This document shows, piece after piece, positions 38,200 through 48,192 of a stretch of 51,106 nucleotides of DNA. The position numbers were made by a program, and so were the translations under genes. The notes below the pieces were generated by a model. It was not told where the DNA came from. It saw nothing but the letters and a program-made list of their open reading frames with translations, and made no database searches. The stretch covers positions 99,138 to 150,243 of the forward strand of contig JAQWDH010000001.1 in assembly GCA_028705565.1 (NCBI GenBank), read 5' to 3'. Origin of the DNA: Patescibacteria group bacterium. Its GTDB lineage: Bacteria; Patescibacteriota; Patescibacteriia; Magasanikbacterales; GWA2-37-8. Positions within the stretch are counted from its first letter, which is position 1; each line of letters opens with the position of its first letter.

Positions 38200-40419
38200 T
38201 TATATATCCAAATTCTGCACGTTTTTCGCGTAGGTTTGTATAAATTTTTTTCGCGGTTCAACTTCGTCGCCCATCAATGTTTCAAAGATTTCATTTGCCG
38301 CTTCCGCGTCTTCTACCATAACTTTTTTCATCATGCGCGTCTGAGGGTCCATAGTTGTTTCCCAAAGCTGTTGAGGGTTCATTTCGCCCAAACCTTTGTA
38401 TCGTTGGATGCCGATTTTAATTCCGTTTATAACAATCGCTTGCGTTTCGTTTTCTTCGGAAGCGGGTTCTTCTGACGCGACAGTATCCGCGGCCGGTTCG
38501 GTTTTTTCTTTTTTATTTTTAGGCGAATTTTTTCCCGATTTTTCAGAATTTTTTTGCAGTTCATTTATGATTTTTTCTTTTTCTTCCTCGCCAAAAGCGT
38601 ATTTCACTTCTTTTCCGAATTTTATTCCAAAAAGAGGCGGCTGTGCGATAAAGATATGCCCGTTGGCTATCAAATCCGGAAAATAACGGTAAAAGAAAGT
38701 TAAAAGCAAAGTTCTGATATGCGCTCCGTCAACATCCGCATCAGTCATAATTATAATGCGGTGATAACGTAATTTGGAAATATCAAATTGTTCGCCTATG
38801 TTTGTCCCCATAGCGATGATTAAAGATTTCAATTCATTGTTTACTAGAATTTTATCCAATCGCGCTCTCTCCACATTTAAAACTTTTCCTCGCAAGGGGA
38901 GTATCGCTTGATGTTCGCGATTGCGTCCTTGTTTGGCTGAACCGCCGGCCGAGTCGCCCTCAACGATAAAAAGTTCCGATTCCTCGGCGCGTCTGCTGCT
39001 GCAATCAGCCAGTTTTCCGGGTAAAGTGAATCCTTCCAAAGCGCCTTTGCGTAAAATCGCGTCACGGGCGATTTTAGCGGCGTTGCGAGCTTTGGCGGCG
39101 AGAAAACACTTGCTGATAATTCCCTCAGCGTCTTTTGGATGCTCTTCCAAAAAGATTAAAAAGTTTTCATTCATTACGGATTCCACGGCTGTTTTGACTT
39201 CCGTGTTTCCGAGTTTGGCTTTTGTCTGCCCCTCAAATTGCGGCTCCTTAACTTTTACTGAAATTATAACGTTAAGTCCTTCGCGCACATCTTCGCCGGT
39301 AAGATTTCCATCTTTTTCTTTAAGCATGTTTTTGTTTCTCGCGTAAGTGTTCAAACTTCGCGTAAGAGCCGTGCGAAAACCAGCGACATGCGTTCCGCCT
39401 TCAGGATTATAGATATTGTTAGTGAAAGCAAAAAGAGTTTCAGTGTATTCATCCGCGTATTGCAAAGCTATTTCCACATTTACTTCATCGGATTCTTTTT
39501 CCACATAAAAAATATTTTCATTTAAAATTGTTTTATTGTTTTGATTAAGGTGTCGGATATATGACGCGATGCCTCCTTCAAAATAAAATTGATAGACGGG
39601 GTTTGGAAAAGGCACGGAAGTTTTATCTTCTTTTTTTTCTTCTTCCGATCTCTCGTCGCGTATCACCATTTTGATACCCTTGCTTAAATACGATTGTTGC
39701 CGCAAATGGTCAATAATCGTTTTCCATTCAAAAGCGAGGGTCTCAAAAATAGTGTCATCAGGACGGAATAAAATAGTGGTGCCGGTGTCTTTGCAATTTC
39801 CGATGACATGGACTTTTTTGACCGGAATGCCTCCATTTTTATATTCTTGGATCCAAATTTTTCCATCGCGATGGACTTCGGCGCGCGTATAAGAAGAGAG
39901 GGCGTTGACCACTGAAACGCCAACGCCGTGCAAACCGCCGGAAACCTTGTATCCGCCGTCGCCGAATTTTCCTCCGGCGTGCAATTTTGTCATTACGACT
40001 TCCAACGCGCTTATTTTTTGTTGGGGATGAATATCAACCGGAATGCCGCGTCCGTTGTCCGTCACTTTTACCATATGGTCGGACATAAGAGTTATGGTAA
40101 TCGTGTTGCAGTATCCTGCCATGGCTTCGTCTATTGAGTTGTCCACCACTTCCCAAACAAGATGATGCAAGCCAACAGGACCGGTTGAGCCGATATACAT
40201 TCCGGGTCTGCGCCTTACGGCTTCAAGCCCTTCCAAAACAGTAATGTTTTTTGCCGTATAGCCAACAGTTGACTTTGGGTCGCGGCTTTTTGTTTTTGAG
40301 ATTTTGTTTGTGATTCTCGGTTTTTTTATTTCTTCCTCCTTTTCTTCTTTCGGTTTGAAATTCGCGATTTGTAATTTAGAACTTTTGGTTATTCCTCCTT
40401 TTTGTCTTGTGATAGGCAT
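38200..40419 (-). CDS. gyrB: DNA gyrase subunit B
   Basis: [73 protein letters not shown]. Confidence 0.97.
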   Translation of the reverse strand: MPITRQKGGITKSSKLQIANFKPKEEKEEEIKKPRITNKISKTKSRDPKSTVGYTAKNITVLEGLEAVRRRPGMYIGSTGPVGLHHLVWEVVDNSIDEAMAGYCNTITITLMSDHMVKVTDNGRGIPVDIHPQQKISALEVVMTKLHAGGKFGDGGYKVSGGLHGVGVSVVNALSSYTRAEVHRDGKIWIQEYKNGGIPVKKVHVIGNCKDTGTTILFRPDDTIFETLAFEWKTIIDHLRQQSYLSKGIKMVIRDERSEEEKKEDKTSVPFPNPVYQFYFEGGIASYIRHLNQNNKTILNENIFYVEKESDEVNVEIALQYADEYTETLFAFTNNIYNPEGGTHVAGFRTALTRSLNTYARNKNMLKEKDGNLTGEDVREGLNVIISVKVKEPQFEGQTKAKLGNTEVKTAVESVMNENFLIFLEEHPKDAEGIISKCFLAAKARNAAKIARDAILRKGALEGFTLPGKLADCSSRRAEESELFIVEGDSAGGSAKQGRNREHQAILPLRGKVLNVERARLDKILVNNELKSLIIAMGTNIGEQFDISKLRYHRIIIMTDADVDGAHIRTLLLTFFYRYFPDLIANGHIFIAQPPLFGIKFGKEVKYAFGEEEKEKIINELQKNSEKSGKNSPKNKKEKTEPAADTVASEEPASEENETQAIVINGIKIGIQRYKGLGEMNPQQLWETTMDPQTRMMKKVMVEDAEAANEIFETLMGDEVEPRKKFIQTYAKNVQNLDI

Positions 40420-40563
40420 AATTTAAAATTTTTTATGGCTGATTTAATTAACAAATTATAACATACAACGAGTTCATTTTACCATAAACTGGTGGCGGAG
40501 AGCAAGTTCGGACGAGATGTGAAAACACGGTTTTAAAAAGATTTTTTTAGTGGTATAATATAA

Positions 40564-41538
40564 ATGATGATTTTGACTTTTTTTATGCTTAATTTTTATA
40601 ATCAATCAAACGGCAACGGCGATAATTTTGTTTCCGGCAATGGAAAAAACGGAAAGGTTAAATCTTCGGATATAAACAAATATACGGACCCGACCGGAGA
40701 ATTCGGAGCGAAAGAATTTAAGAGGGCTGTTTGGTATGTAAAAAATAAAGTTTTATTGCATAAGATTTTTATCAGCTGTCTTGTTGGAATTTGCGCGATT
40801 TTTTGGCTTTTCAGTTTGTGGCAGTGGGGTGATTATTTGATTTTCGGAATCGCGAGCGACGAACGGCTTTATAACGAACTTGCTATGCCTGTTGATTACA
40901 CGGTTATACATTCAAAATATTCTCCGCAGCCGATACAAATTTTAGGCACTGATATTTTTGCGAGCGGCGCCAACAAATATGACATCGTTTCCGAACTCGC
41001 GAATCCAAATGAAGGATTTTTAGTCAACTTTGATTATTATTTTGTCGTAGGCGCGGAAAAAACGAAAGCGCAAAAAGGATTTTTATTGCCTGGTGAAAAT
41101 AGGCCGGCGGCTTTTCGCGGTTTTCTTTCATATCCGCCGCAAGCCGGTTTAGTGATAGAAAATTTGGTTTGGGAAAGAATTTCATCACACTCTGTTCCAA
41201 AAGTTAAGATATGGCAGGACGCTCGTTTGAATTTTTCCGCGAGCGATTTCAGTTTTACAAAATCATTCGGAACCGACGGGGCCGCGGCTGATATCATAAA
41301 ATTCAAATTGACAAACAACAGCGCTTACGGATATAAAGAACCCGACTTTTATGTCGGGCTTTTTCAGAACGGAAGCATGGTCGGACTTTTGTCGTTGCAT
41401 TTGAGCGATTTTAAGTCGTTGGAAACGCGCGATATTGACACACGCAATTACGCGTCCGGACTTAGCGCGACTGACATAAAAATTTTTCCGTTGATAAATA
41501 TTTATGATGAATCCGTATATATGGAGCCGCCAAAATGA
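40564..41538 (+). CDS. Hypothetical single-TM protein
   Basis: 324 aa with TM HKIFISCLVGICAIFWLFSLWQW and exported region. Confidence 0.65.
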   Translation: MMILTFFMLNFYNQSNGNGDNFVSGNGKNGKVKSSDINKYTDPTGEFGAKEFKRAVWYVKNKVLLHKIFISCLVGICAIFWLFSLWQWGDYLIFGIASDERLYNELAMPVDYTVIHSKYSPQPIQILGTDIFASGANKYDIVSELANPNEGFLVNFDYYFVVGAEKTKAQKGFLLPGENRPAAFRGFLSYPPQAGLVIENLVWERISSHSVPKVKIWQDARLNFSASDFSFTKSFGTDGAAADIIKFKLTNNSAYGYKEPDFYVGLFQNGSMVGLLSLHLSDFKSLETRDIDTRNYASGLSATDIKIFPLINIYDESVYMEPPK

Positions 41539-41601
41539 AGGAAAAGTTTTAAAAACGTTCATTTCGCGAATTGTAAATATTGTAAATTACGAAGATGATT
41601 T

Positions 41602-42696
41602 ATGTTTTCTTTCGGGAAGTTTTCCACCAGAAGTTTTGATTGGCCGCTTTTTTTGACGGCAGTTTTGCTTACCGTGGTTGGGATATTGGCAATCTACAGC
41701 GTTGATTTGTCGCGCGGTTTCGGTTTGGAGCTTGTTAAAAAACAATTAATCGCCTTATCCATTGGTGTGGCGATTCTATTTTTTTTAAGCATATCGCGTT
41801 ACACTTTTTTTCGTTTTTCCGCCAAGTGGTGGTATTTTTTTTCTTTGATTTTATTGGTCGCGGTTTTATTTTTCGGCAAAACCATTCGCGGCACCACTGG
41901 CTGGTTTGATTTTGGCGGGTTTTCTTTTCAGCCGGTTGAATTTGCCAAAGTAGGCGTTATTTTGCTCTTGGCTTTCATAGTTTCTCGGTTCGGCCGTCGT
42001 TTTGAAAAACCGGTTTTTTTTCTAGGTGTTTGTTTTTTTGTGTTTTTGATAATAGGTTTGGTTATGATTCAGCCGGATTTGGGCTCCGCCATACTCATCG
42101 GCATTTTGCTTTTCGGTATTTTATGGCTCGTAGGCACGCCAAAGATTTTTTTAGCCGCCCTGGCGATATTTGTGTGTTTGGCGGGAACAATAAGTTGGAA
42201 GTATGTTTTACAAGATTATCAGCGCGACCGGCTTATAACATTTTTAAATCCTAGCCAAGATCCTCTCGGAGTCGGATATAATTTGAACCAGTCAATCATC
42301 GCTTTGGGTTCGGGAAAATTTTTAGGACGCGGTCTTGGGTTCGGTTCGCAAAGCCAGCTGCGTTTTTTGCCTGAAGCGCAAACCGATTTTATTTTTTCAG
42401 TTATCGGAGAAGAGTTGGGATGGATAGGCGTTGCTGCGATTTTGATTTTATACGCGATTATTTTTTGGCGGCTGTTTTTGATTATTCGCAGAGCGAATGA
42501 TGATTTTATTTCAGTGGCAGTAAGCGGAGTTTTAATTTTGTTTTTCAGCCAGTTTTTTATAAATTTGGGAGCGGCCAGCGGGCTTTTACCCATTACCGGC
42601 GTCACTTTGCCGTTCGTGAGTTATGGCGGGTCATCCCTTATAATAAATTTTTTGCTTATAGGAATGGTGGAAAGCATGGTCGCTAAGAAATATTAA
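41602..42696 (+). CDS. rodA: FtsW/RodA/SpoVE family protein (RodA-like)
   Basis: SRGFGLELVKKQLIALSIGV, QPDLGSAILIG, GVTLPFVSYGGSSLIINFLLIGM. Confidence 0.93.
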   Translation: MFSFGKFSTRSFDWPLFLTAVLLTVVGILAIYSVDLSRGFGLELVKKQLIALSIGVAILFFLSISRYTFFRFSAKWWYFFSLILLVAVLFFGKTIRGTTGWFDFGGFSFQPVEFAKVGVILLLAFIVSRFGRRFEKPVFFLGVCFFVFLIIGLVMIQPDLGSAILIGILLFGILWLVGTPKIFLAALAIFVCLAGTISWKYVLQDYQRDRLITFLNPSQDPLGVGYNLNQSIIALGSGKFLGRGLGFGSQSQLRFLPEAQTDFIFSVIGEELGWIGVAAILILYAIIFWRLFLIIRRANDDFISVAVSGVLILFFSQFFINLGAASGLLPITGVTLPFVSYGGSSLIINFLLIGMVESMVAKKY

Positions 42697-42742
42697 ATCT
42701 TGACAGAAAATAAAATTTAATATAGTATAAGGCTACTTTTAT

Positions 42743-43084
42743 ATGTTGGTTAAAAAGCCACAATCCGAACCTTGGCGAGAGGCATTGAAGTTCATGAACA
42801 AATGTCCCATTTGCGGATTTGATCATGGGTCTTCTTCTGCTAAAGTTTTCAATAAAGAAAAAAACGCGAATTTGGTCCATATAACCTGCGCGCGATGCGA
42901 GAGCGCTTTTATAGCGATGATAGTGTCGGCGGGGCAGGGATTAAGTTCAGTCGGTATGGTGACGGACTTAAGTTTTGAAGACGCGAAACGTCTTTATGAA
43001 AGCGATTCGGTCGCTTTGGACGAAATTATAGAAGCGCATAAGGTTTTGGAAAAGGACGGTTTAGCCTGTTTGTTAAGCAAATAA
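42743..43084 (+). CDS. Hypothetical zinc-ribbon-like protein
   Basis: 113 aa, CPICGFDH...CARCESAF. Confidence 0.6.
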   Translation: MLVKKPQSEPWREALKFMNKCPICGFDHGSSSAKVFNKEKNANLVHITCARCESAFIAMIVSAGQGLSSVGMVTDLSFEDAKRLYESDSVALDEIIEAHKVLEKDGLACLLSK

Positions 43085-43093
43085 TCTTTTAAT

Positions 43094-43789
43094 ATGATTT
43101 ATAAAATATCGGCGGTTTCGCGCGAAGAAAAAAGAGGAGAAAAAATTAGAAAAGAAGGAAAAATTCCGGCTATCGTTTATGGAGTCGGCGGAAAACCCAT
43201 TTCTTTATCTTTGGAAAAAACGGAGTTTCTTAAAATTTTCAGTTTGGCCGGCGAAGCGAGTTTGATTGATTTATCTGTTGACGGAGCTGACGGAGGAAAG
43301 GTGTTGGTGCAGGATATTCAGAGAGATCCGGTGACCGACCGTATTATTCACGTTGATTTGCGCCGTATTGATATGGATAAACCGTTGACCGCCATGGTCG
43401 CTTTGCGTTTTATAAATGAAGCGCCGGTTATTAAAGAAAAAGGCGGCATATTGGTTCATAATGTGGAGCAAGTTGAAGTAAAATGTTTGCCGAAGGACCT
43501 TGTTTCTCACATTGAAATTGATTTATCAGCGCTCAAAGCATACAGCGATATTATCAGAGTTGAAAATTTGAAATTGCCGGCGGGAGTTGAAGTTTTGAAT
43601 CCGCGCGCCGGAATTATTCTCGTAAAAGCCGTTCCGGCTTTGAGCGAGGAAGAAATAAAGAAGATGGAAGAACAAAACAAAGAAGCTGATGTTTCAAAGA
43701 TTGAAACAGCCGGAAAGAAGAAAGAAGAAGAGACCGTTGAAGGTGAAGCCGAAGGAGTAAAAGAAAAGAAAGAAGAAGAGAAAAAATAA
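43094..43789 (+). CDS. rplY: 50S ribosomal protein L25/general stress protein Ctc
   Basis: RKEGKIPAIVYG, VLVQDIQRDPVTDRIIHVDLRRIDMDKPLTAMVALRF; Glu/Lys-rich tail. Confidence 0.93.
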   Translation: MIYKISAVSREEKRGEKIRKEGKIPAIVYGVGGKPISLSLEKTEFLKIFSLAGEASLIDLSVDGADGGKVLVQDIQRDPVTDRIIHVDLRRIDMDKPLTAMVALRFINEAPVIKEKGGILVHNVEQVEVKCLPKDLVSHIEIDLSALKAYSDIIRVENLKLPAGVEVLNPRAGIILVKAVPALSEEEIKKMEEQNKEADVSKIETAGKKKEEETVEGEAEGVKEKKEEEKK

Positions 43790-43799
43790 TTAGAATAAA

Positions 43800-43833
43800 A
43801 AAATCCGTCTCGTCTTTTTCGGGACGGATTTTG
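43800..43833 (+). terminator. Rho-independent terminator
   Basis: aaatccgtctcgtctttttcgggacggatttt. Confidence 0.8.
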
Positions 43834-43850
43834 TGTTATAATAAGTATGT

Positions 43851-44888
43851 ATGTTTAAAAGAATTTTTATTTTATTCGTTTTAGCCGCCGGAATTATCGG
43901 GTGTTTTGGAATTTATTTGCTTTATAATCACTTTACCGAGACATTAAAAGAAAATAAATTGAACGAAGCGTCTGCTTCCACGCAAAAATCATTCATTTAT
44001 TTCAGCCGGCTTGATGGAACCGGAGTTGAGAAAAAAGAAGAAGAAACACCGAGAGTGGTCGGTTTAATGATAGACAATCATAATGTCGCTAGACCGCAAA
44101 CAGGCCTGGCTGAAGCGAGAGTGGTGTACGAGGCGATGGCCGAAGGCGGTATTACCCGTTTTTTGGCTTTGTTTGCCGATGGCGATGAAGTGGAAAAAAT
44201 CGGGCCGGTTAGGAGCGCGCGTCCGTATTATTTGGATTGGTTGTCTGAATATGGCGACGCGCTTTATATGCATTGCGGAGGTTCGCCTGACGCTTTAAAG
44301 CGGATTAAGGAACAAAAAATTTTTGATGCCAATGAGTTTTATTGGGGAGATTTTTATTGGCGCGAAAAAAACCAAACAGCGCCGCACAATATTTACACGC
44401 GAAGTGAAAATTGGAAAAAAATTTGGGAAAATTACGGGGATGAAAAAGACGGACAGTCGTGGGACGGTTGGAAATTCGGAAGCGATTTTTCGGGCGGAGA
44501 AAAAATAAAAGCGGTTAAAATAAAATATTTTCCCGATTACGAAGTAGAGTGGAAATACAACGAAACAAGCGAAAAGTTTGAACGTTTTATAAACGGGCAA
44601 GAACATTGGGTGAGCGGAGGCGATTTTATTCAATCTGACGATGTGATAATACAATACGCGCAGACTGAGATTTTAGACGAAGAGGGGAGGAGGGAAATAA
44701 AAAATTTGGCCGGAGGCGAAGCGCGCGTTTTGAGAAACGGAGAAATCATAAAAGGAACTTGGAAAAAAGAAAGCACTAAAACGCGCACGAGATTCTACAA
44801 TCAAAATAATGAAGAAATAATTTTAACTCCCGGGCGGATTTGGGTTGAAGTCGTTCCCACCGAGTTGATTTTGGAAATCACAAAATAA
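43851..44888 (+). CDS. DUF3048 (YerB-like) exported protein
   Basis: VVGLMIDNHNVARPQTGLAEARVVYEAMAEGGITRFLALF, GPVRSARPYYLDW. Confidence 0.88.
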   Translation: MFKRIFILFVLAAGIIGCFGIYLLYNHFTETLKENKLNEASASTQKSFIYFSRLDGTGVEKKEEETPRVVGLMIDNHNVARPQTGLAEARVVYEAMAEGGITRFLALFADGDEVEKIGPVRSARPYYLDWLSEYGDALYMHCGGSPDALKRIKEQKIFDANEFYWGDFYWREKNQTAPHNIYTRSENWKKIWENYGDEKDGQSWDGWKFGSDFSGGEKIKAVKIKYFPDYEVEWKYNETSEKFERFINGQEHWVSGGDFIQSDDVIIQYAQTEILDEEGRREIKNLAGGEARVLRNGEIIKGTWKKESTKTRTRFYNQNNEEIILTPGRIWVEVVPTELILEITK

Positions 44889-44901
44889 GTTTTGTAAATT
44901 T

Positions 44902-45837
44902 TCAATCCAAAGTTGCGATTACTATTCTGTCCAGACCGGCAAGGTCTTTTTTTATTTCAACATTCGCTCGCGGAAGATATTTTTTTATCAAAGTTTTCAT
45001 TTCGTCTGTTTGTTTCGGGTCTATTTCCATTATTATGTGGAATGCGATTCGCGGTTCGTTGTCCGTTGTTTTTTGTCCATCGTCCGCGGCTTGCCTGCCG
45101 GCGAGATATGTCCATCGTCCAATTTGTTTCAACAATTTTTCATACAAAGCTAATCCGTTTTTGTTATCCGCCACAAGCGCTTTTTTCGGTTCGCGTTTGA
45201 TTGATGGCTCTTTATCAAATTGTTTCCGAGTTAAATATGGCAAATTGGCCGTTATGATTAAAGATGAAAAATTGGAAGAGATAGAAGAAATAAACGGGTG
45301 TTTTTTAATTATTGGTTTTAATAAGTCGCCTTTAAACAGTTGTATTTTTATTTTATGCTCGCGAGCGTTTTTGTCTGCGACACGCAGGGCGACGCGAGAA
45401 ATATCCGTGGCATAAATTGTTAAATTTTTTTGTCGCCAATTCTTTTTTTGTTTTAATGTTTTGGCGATTGAAATCGGGATACAACCGCTACCGGTTCCCA
45501 CATCAATCATTAAAGCGTTTTTATCTGAAGTTGAAAGTTTTTTGTTTGCTTCCTCAACCATCAATTCGGTTTCCGGACGCGGAATCAGGACGTTTTTATT
45601 GACATAAAAATCAAGCCCGAAAAATTCTTTTTGACGCGTGATATAAGCGACCGGATATCCGCGCCGGCGCAGAAATAAAAAATACGCCAATTTTAACCGT
45701 TCAATAATTTTTAATTTATATTCCGGATGAATAAGTAAAAATTCGCGAGGTTTTTTTAGCGCGCAGGCGGATAAAATTTCAAAATCAAGCCGGTCAATGT
45801 CGCTGTTTTTTTTTCGCGGGACGAAAATTTTTTTCAT
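44902..45837 (-). CDS. prmC: Peptide chain release factor N5-glutamine methyltransferase
   Basis: NVLIPRPETELMVEE, MIDVGTGSGCIPISIAKTL, ITANLPYLTRKQ (NPPY-like NLPY). Confidence 0.9.
   Translation of the reverse strand: MKKIFVPRKKNSDIDRLDFEILSACALKKPREFLLIHPEYKLKIIERLKLAYFLFLRRRGYPVAYITRQKEFFGLDFYVNKNVLIPRPETELMVEEANKKLSTSDKNALMIDVGTGSGCIPISIAKTLKQKKNWRQKNLTIYATDISRVALRVADKNAREHKIKIQLFKGDLLKPIIKKHPFISSISSNFSSLIITANLPYLTRKQFDKEPSIKREPKKALVADNKNGLALYEKLLKQIGRWTYLAGRQAADDGQKTTDNEPRIAFHIIMEIDPKQTDEMKTLIKKYLPRANVEIKKDLAGLDRIVIATLD
45075..45120 (+). repeat. Dispersed repeat element (~46 nt, 11-nt terminal direct repeats 35 nt apart) inside prmC
   Basis: GTCCATCGTCCGCGGCTTGCCTGCCGGCGAGATATGTCCATCGTCC; homologous to 28445-28491 (minus). 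Confidence 0.85.
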
Positions 45838-45861
45838 TGCGTTGTTTTTAAAAACAAAACA

Positions 45862-46923
45862 TCAGACGCTGTTTTGTTTGCGTTCAAAATTTTCCAAAGC
45901 GGATATTATCGGCCCGATGTCGCCCTCCATTATCATTTTGATGTTGTTCCAATTTTCTGGAATTCTGTGGTCGGTGATTCTGTCCTGCGGAAAATTGTAA
46001 GTGCGTATTTTTTCGCTTCTGTCGCCGGTGCCGATTTGCGATAGCCGTTTTTCTTTGAGTTCTTTTTCTTTTTTTTCTCTTTCCGCTTCATAAAGCCGCG
46101 CGCGGAGCACAGACATTGCTTTTTCTCTATTGGCCAGTTGCGAGCGTTCGTCTTGGCATTGAACAATCGTGTTTGTCGGAACATGGATTATACGCACGGC
46201 GGAATATGTTGTATTTACGCTTTGTCCTCCGTGTCCTCCGGCGCAAAAAGTGTCAATGCGCAAATCTTTCGGGTCTATTTTAAACTCAGTTTCTTCAATC
46301 TCCGGAAGAACCGCGACAGTGACAGTGGAAGTGTGCACGCGCCCTGATTTTTCGGTTTCAGGCACGCGCTGAACCCTGTGCACGCCCATTTCGTATTTTA
46401 AATTTTTATACGCGTTATGCCCGCGGATTGAAAAAATTATTTCTTTGAATCCGCCGATGCCGATTTGGTTTGAATCAAGCACGGCGACCTTCCAGTTTTT
46501 TTTATCAGCGTAGTGTCCATACATGCGAAAAAGTTCCGCGGCGAAAAGAGCGGATTCGTCTCCTCCGACTCCGGCGCGTATTTCCATAATTACGTTTTTT
46601 TTATCCATCGGGTCTCGCTGGAGCGTCATTTCTTCAAGCTCTTTTTCCAATTCCATTTTTTTTGTTTGCAGTTCCGATATTTCAGCAAGAGCCAATTCGC
46701 GCAGTTGTTCGTCGTTTTCCAATTTGGATATGGTTTCTGTTTCGCTTATGCTTTTTTCAGCTGTTTCCAGTTCAATGATTTTTTCCGCGACAGGTTTGAT
46801 TTCGGAATATTCCATTGAAACATCTTTAAATTTTTTGACATCGCCAATCACGGCCGGGTCTTGCAAGTCGGCTTCAAGTTTTTGAAATTTATTTTTTAAT
46901 TCAAGGTATTTGTTTGACAGCAT
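45862..46923 (-). CDS. prfA: Peptide chain release factor 1
   Basis: [69 protein letters not shown] (GGQ). Confidence 0.97.
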   Translation of the reverse strand: MLSNKYLELKNKFQKLEADLQDPAVIGDVKKFKDVSMEYSEIKPVAEKIIELETAEKSISETETISKLENDEQLRELALAEISELQTKKMELEKELEEMTLQRDPMDKKNVIMEIRAGVGGDESALFAAELFRMYGHYADKKNWKVAVLDSNQIGIGGFKEIIFSIRGHNAYKNLKYEMGVHRVQRVPETEKSGRVHTSTVTVAVLPEIEETEFKIDPKDLRIDTFCAGGHGGQSVNTTYSAVRIIHVPTNTIVQCQDERSQLANREKAMSVLRARLYEAEREKKEKELKEKRLSQIGTGDRSEKIRTYNFPQDRITDHRIPENWNNIKMIMEGDIGPIISALENFERKQNSV

Positions 46924-46989
46924 ACGGGTTTTGATATTAAAAAACAGACCAACAATAAAAGTATAGTCTGTTTTTGAAATTTTTAAAAG

Positions 46990-47283
46990 CTAAGCTTCTT
47001 TCGCTTTTTTCTTTGCGGCTTTTTTCGCGGCGGTCGTTACTTTTTTTGTTTTTTTGCCTTTGCGGGCGGCGGATGCTGCTTCTTTTTTGCCTGCGCGTTC
47101 TTGGAATTTTTCCACGCGGCGGGCTGTATCCACGAATTTTTGTTTGCCTGTATAAAAAGGATGGCACTTGTCGCAGAGCTCAATATGTATTTCTTTCATT
47201 GTGCCGCCAGTGATAATTTTATTTCCGCACGCGCAAGTAATGACGCAGTCGTCAAAATACTCCGGATGTATGCTTTTTTTCAT
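46990..47283 (-). CDS. rpmE: 50S ribosomal protein L31 with Lys/Ala-rich C-terminal extension
   Basis: [26 protein letters not shown]...[27 protein letters not shown]. Confidence 0.95.
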   Translation of the reverse strand: MKKSIHPEYFDDCVITCACGNKIITGGTMKEIHIELCDKCHPFYTGKQKFVDTARRVEKFQERAGKKEAASAARKGKKTKKVTTAAKKAAKKKAKEA

Positions 47284-47347
47284 AAAAATAAAGTTAAATT
47301 TAATGGGTTTACTATATCCCAATCCATTAAAAAAGTCAAGGAGGATG

Positions 47348-47377
47348 TTGACATTGTCGTATCCTTACGGCTATAAT
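47348..47377 (+). promoter_or_regulatory. Sigma70-like promoter
   Basis: TTGACA - 18 nt - TATAAT, then GTTCTTTGAAAAGGAG leader/SD. Confidence 0.8.
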
Positions 47378-47414
47378 ACTCGCAAACAATGTTCTTTGAA
47401 AAGGAGTATAAAAA

Positions 47415-48023
47415 ATGAAAAAATTAAGAAAATCAAAAGGGAAAAAGGATTTAGTTCGCTTTTTGGGAAAAAAAATAAGAAGAAGCGAAAAAGGATTTTT
47501 GATGAAGTTGGCGAGAGTGGCGAAAGCAGACGAATTTGAAAATGAGAGCTTGAGATCATTAGTAGCAGAATATGTTAAAACCCTAAATGTAAATAAGGGT
47601 GGGTTTATAGTTGATTTGGACTGTTCTCTAATAGGGTTGGATAATAAATTTATAAGGGGGATGGTGCTCCCCCCGAAGCTTAAAAGATTTGATTGCTCTG
47701 AGAACGAGTTAAGTTGTTTGCCAGACAAGTTCCCTCAGAGTTTAAAAATTGTTAACTGTGAAGGAAATAAAATTAAGAAATTGCCAATAATGCCAAAGAA
47801 GTTAAAGATTTTAGTATGTGGCAATACGCTTTTAAAAAAAATAAGCGTACCGGATAGTTTAGAAATTTTATGTTGCCCCTGTTGTCAACAGCTAGAAGAA
47901 ATAATTTTTCAAAAAAAAAGCCGAATTAGGAAAGTATACTGTTACAACAACAACCTATTATCAAAAAAAACGATAAAAAAATTATTAAATCTAAAAAATA
48001 ACGGGGTCTTCATTTTTTTTTAA
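47415..48023 (+). CDS. Leucine-rich-repeat-like protein, Lys-rich N-terminus
   Basis: LKRFDCSENELSCLPDKFPQSLKIVNCEGNKIKKLPIMPKKLKILVCGNTLLKKISVPDSLEILCC. Confidence 0.7.
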   Translation: MKKLRKSKGKKDLVRFLGKKIRRSEKGFLMKLARVAKADEFENESLRSLVAEYVKTLNVNKGGFIVDLDCSLIGLDNKFIRGMVLPPKLKRFDCSENELSCLPDKFPQSLKIVNCEGNKIKKLPIMPKKLKILVCGNTLLKKISVPDSLEILCCPCCQQLEEIIFQKKSRIRKVYCYNNNLLSKKTIKKLLNLKNNGVFIFF

Positions 48024-48030
48024 ATAGTAC

Positions 48031-48062
48031 CGGGCTGTTCGCAAGCGAACAGCCCTTTTTTA
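48031..48062 (+). terminator. Rho-independent terminator
   Basis: cgggctgttcgcaagcgaacagcccttttttaa. Confidence 0.88.
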
Positions 48063-48192
48063 ATTATAAAATAATTTTTTCATAAGGCAGCTTTTTGTCT
48101 TTACAGATATTTTATGGTATAATTTTATCAGTTCAAAAAGGTCAAAGATTTAACAAATTTATTTATTTATATTTAAGTATAATTTAAAAAAT

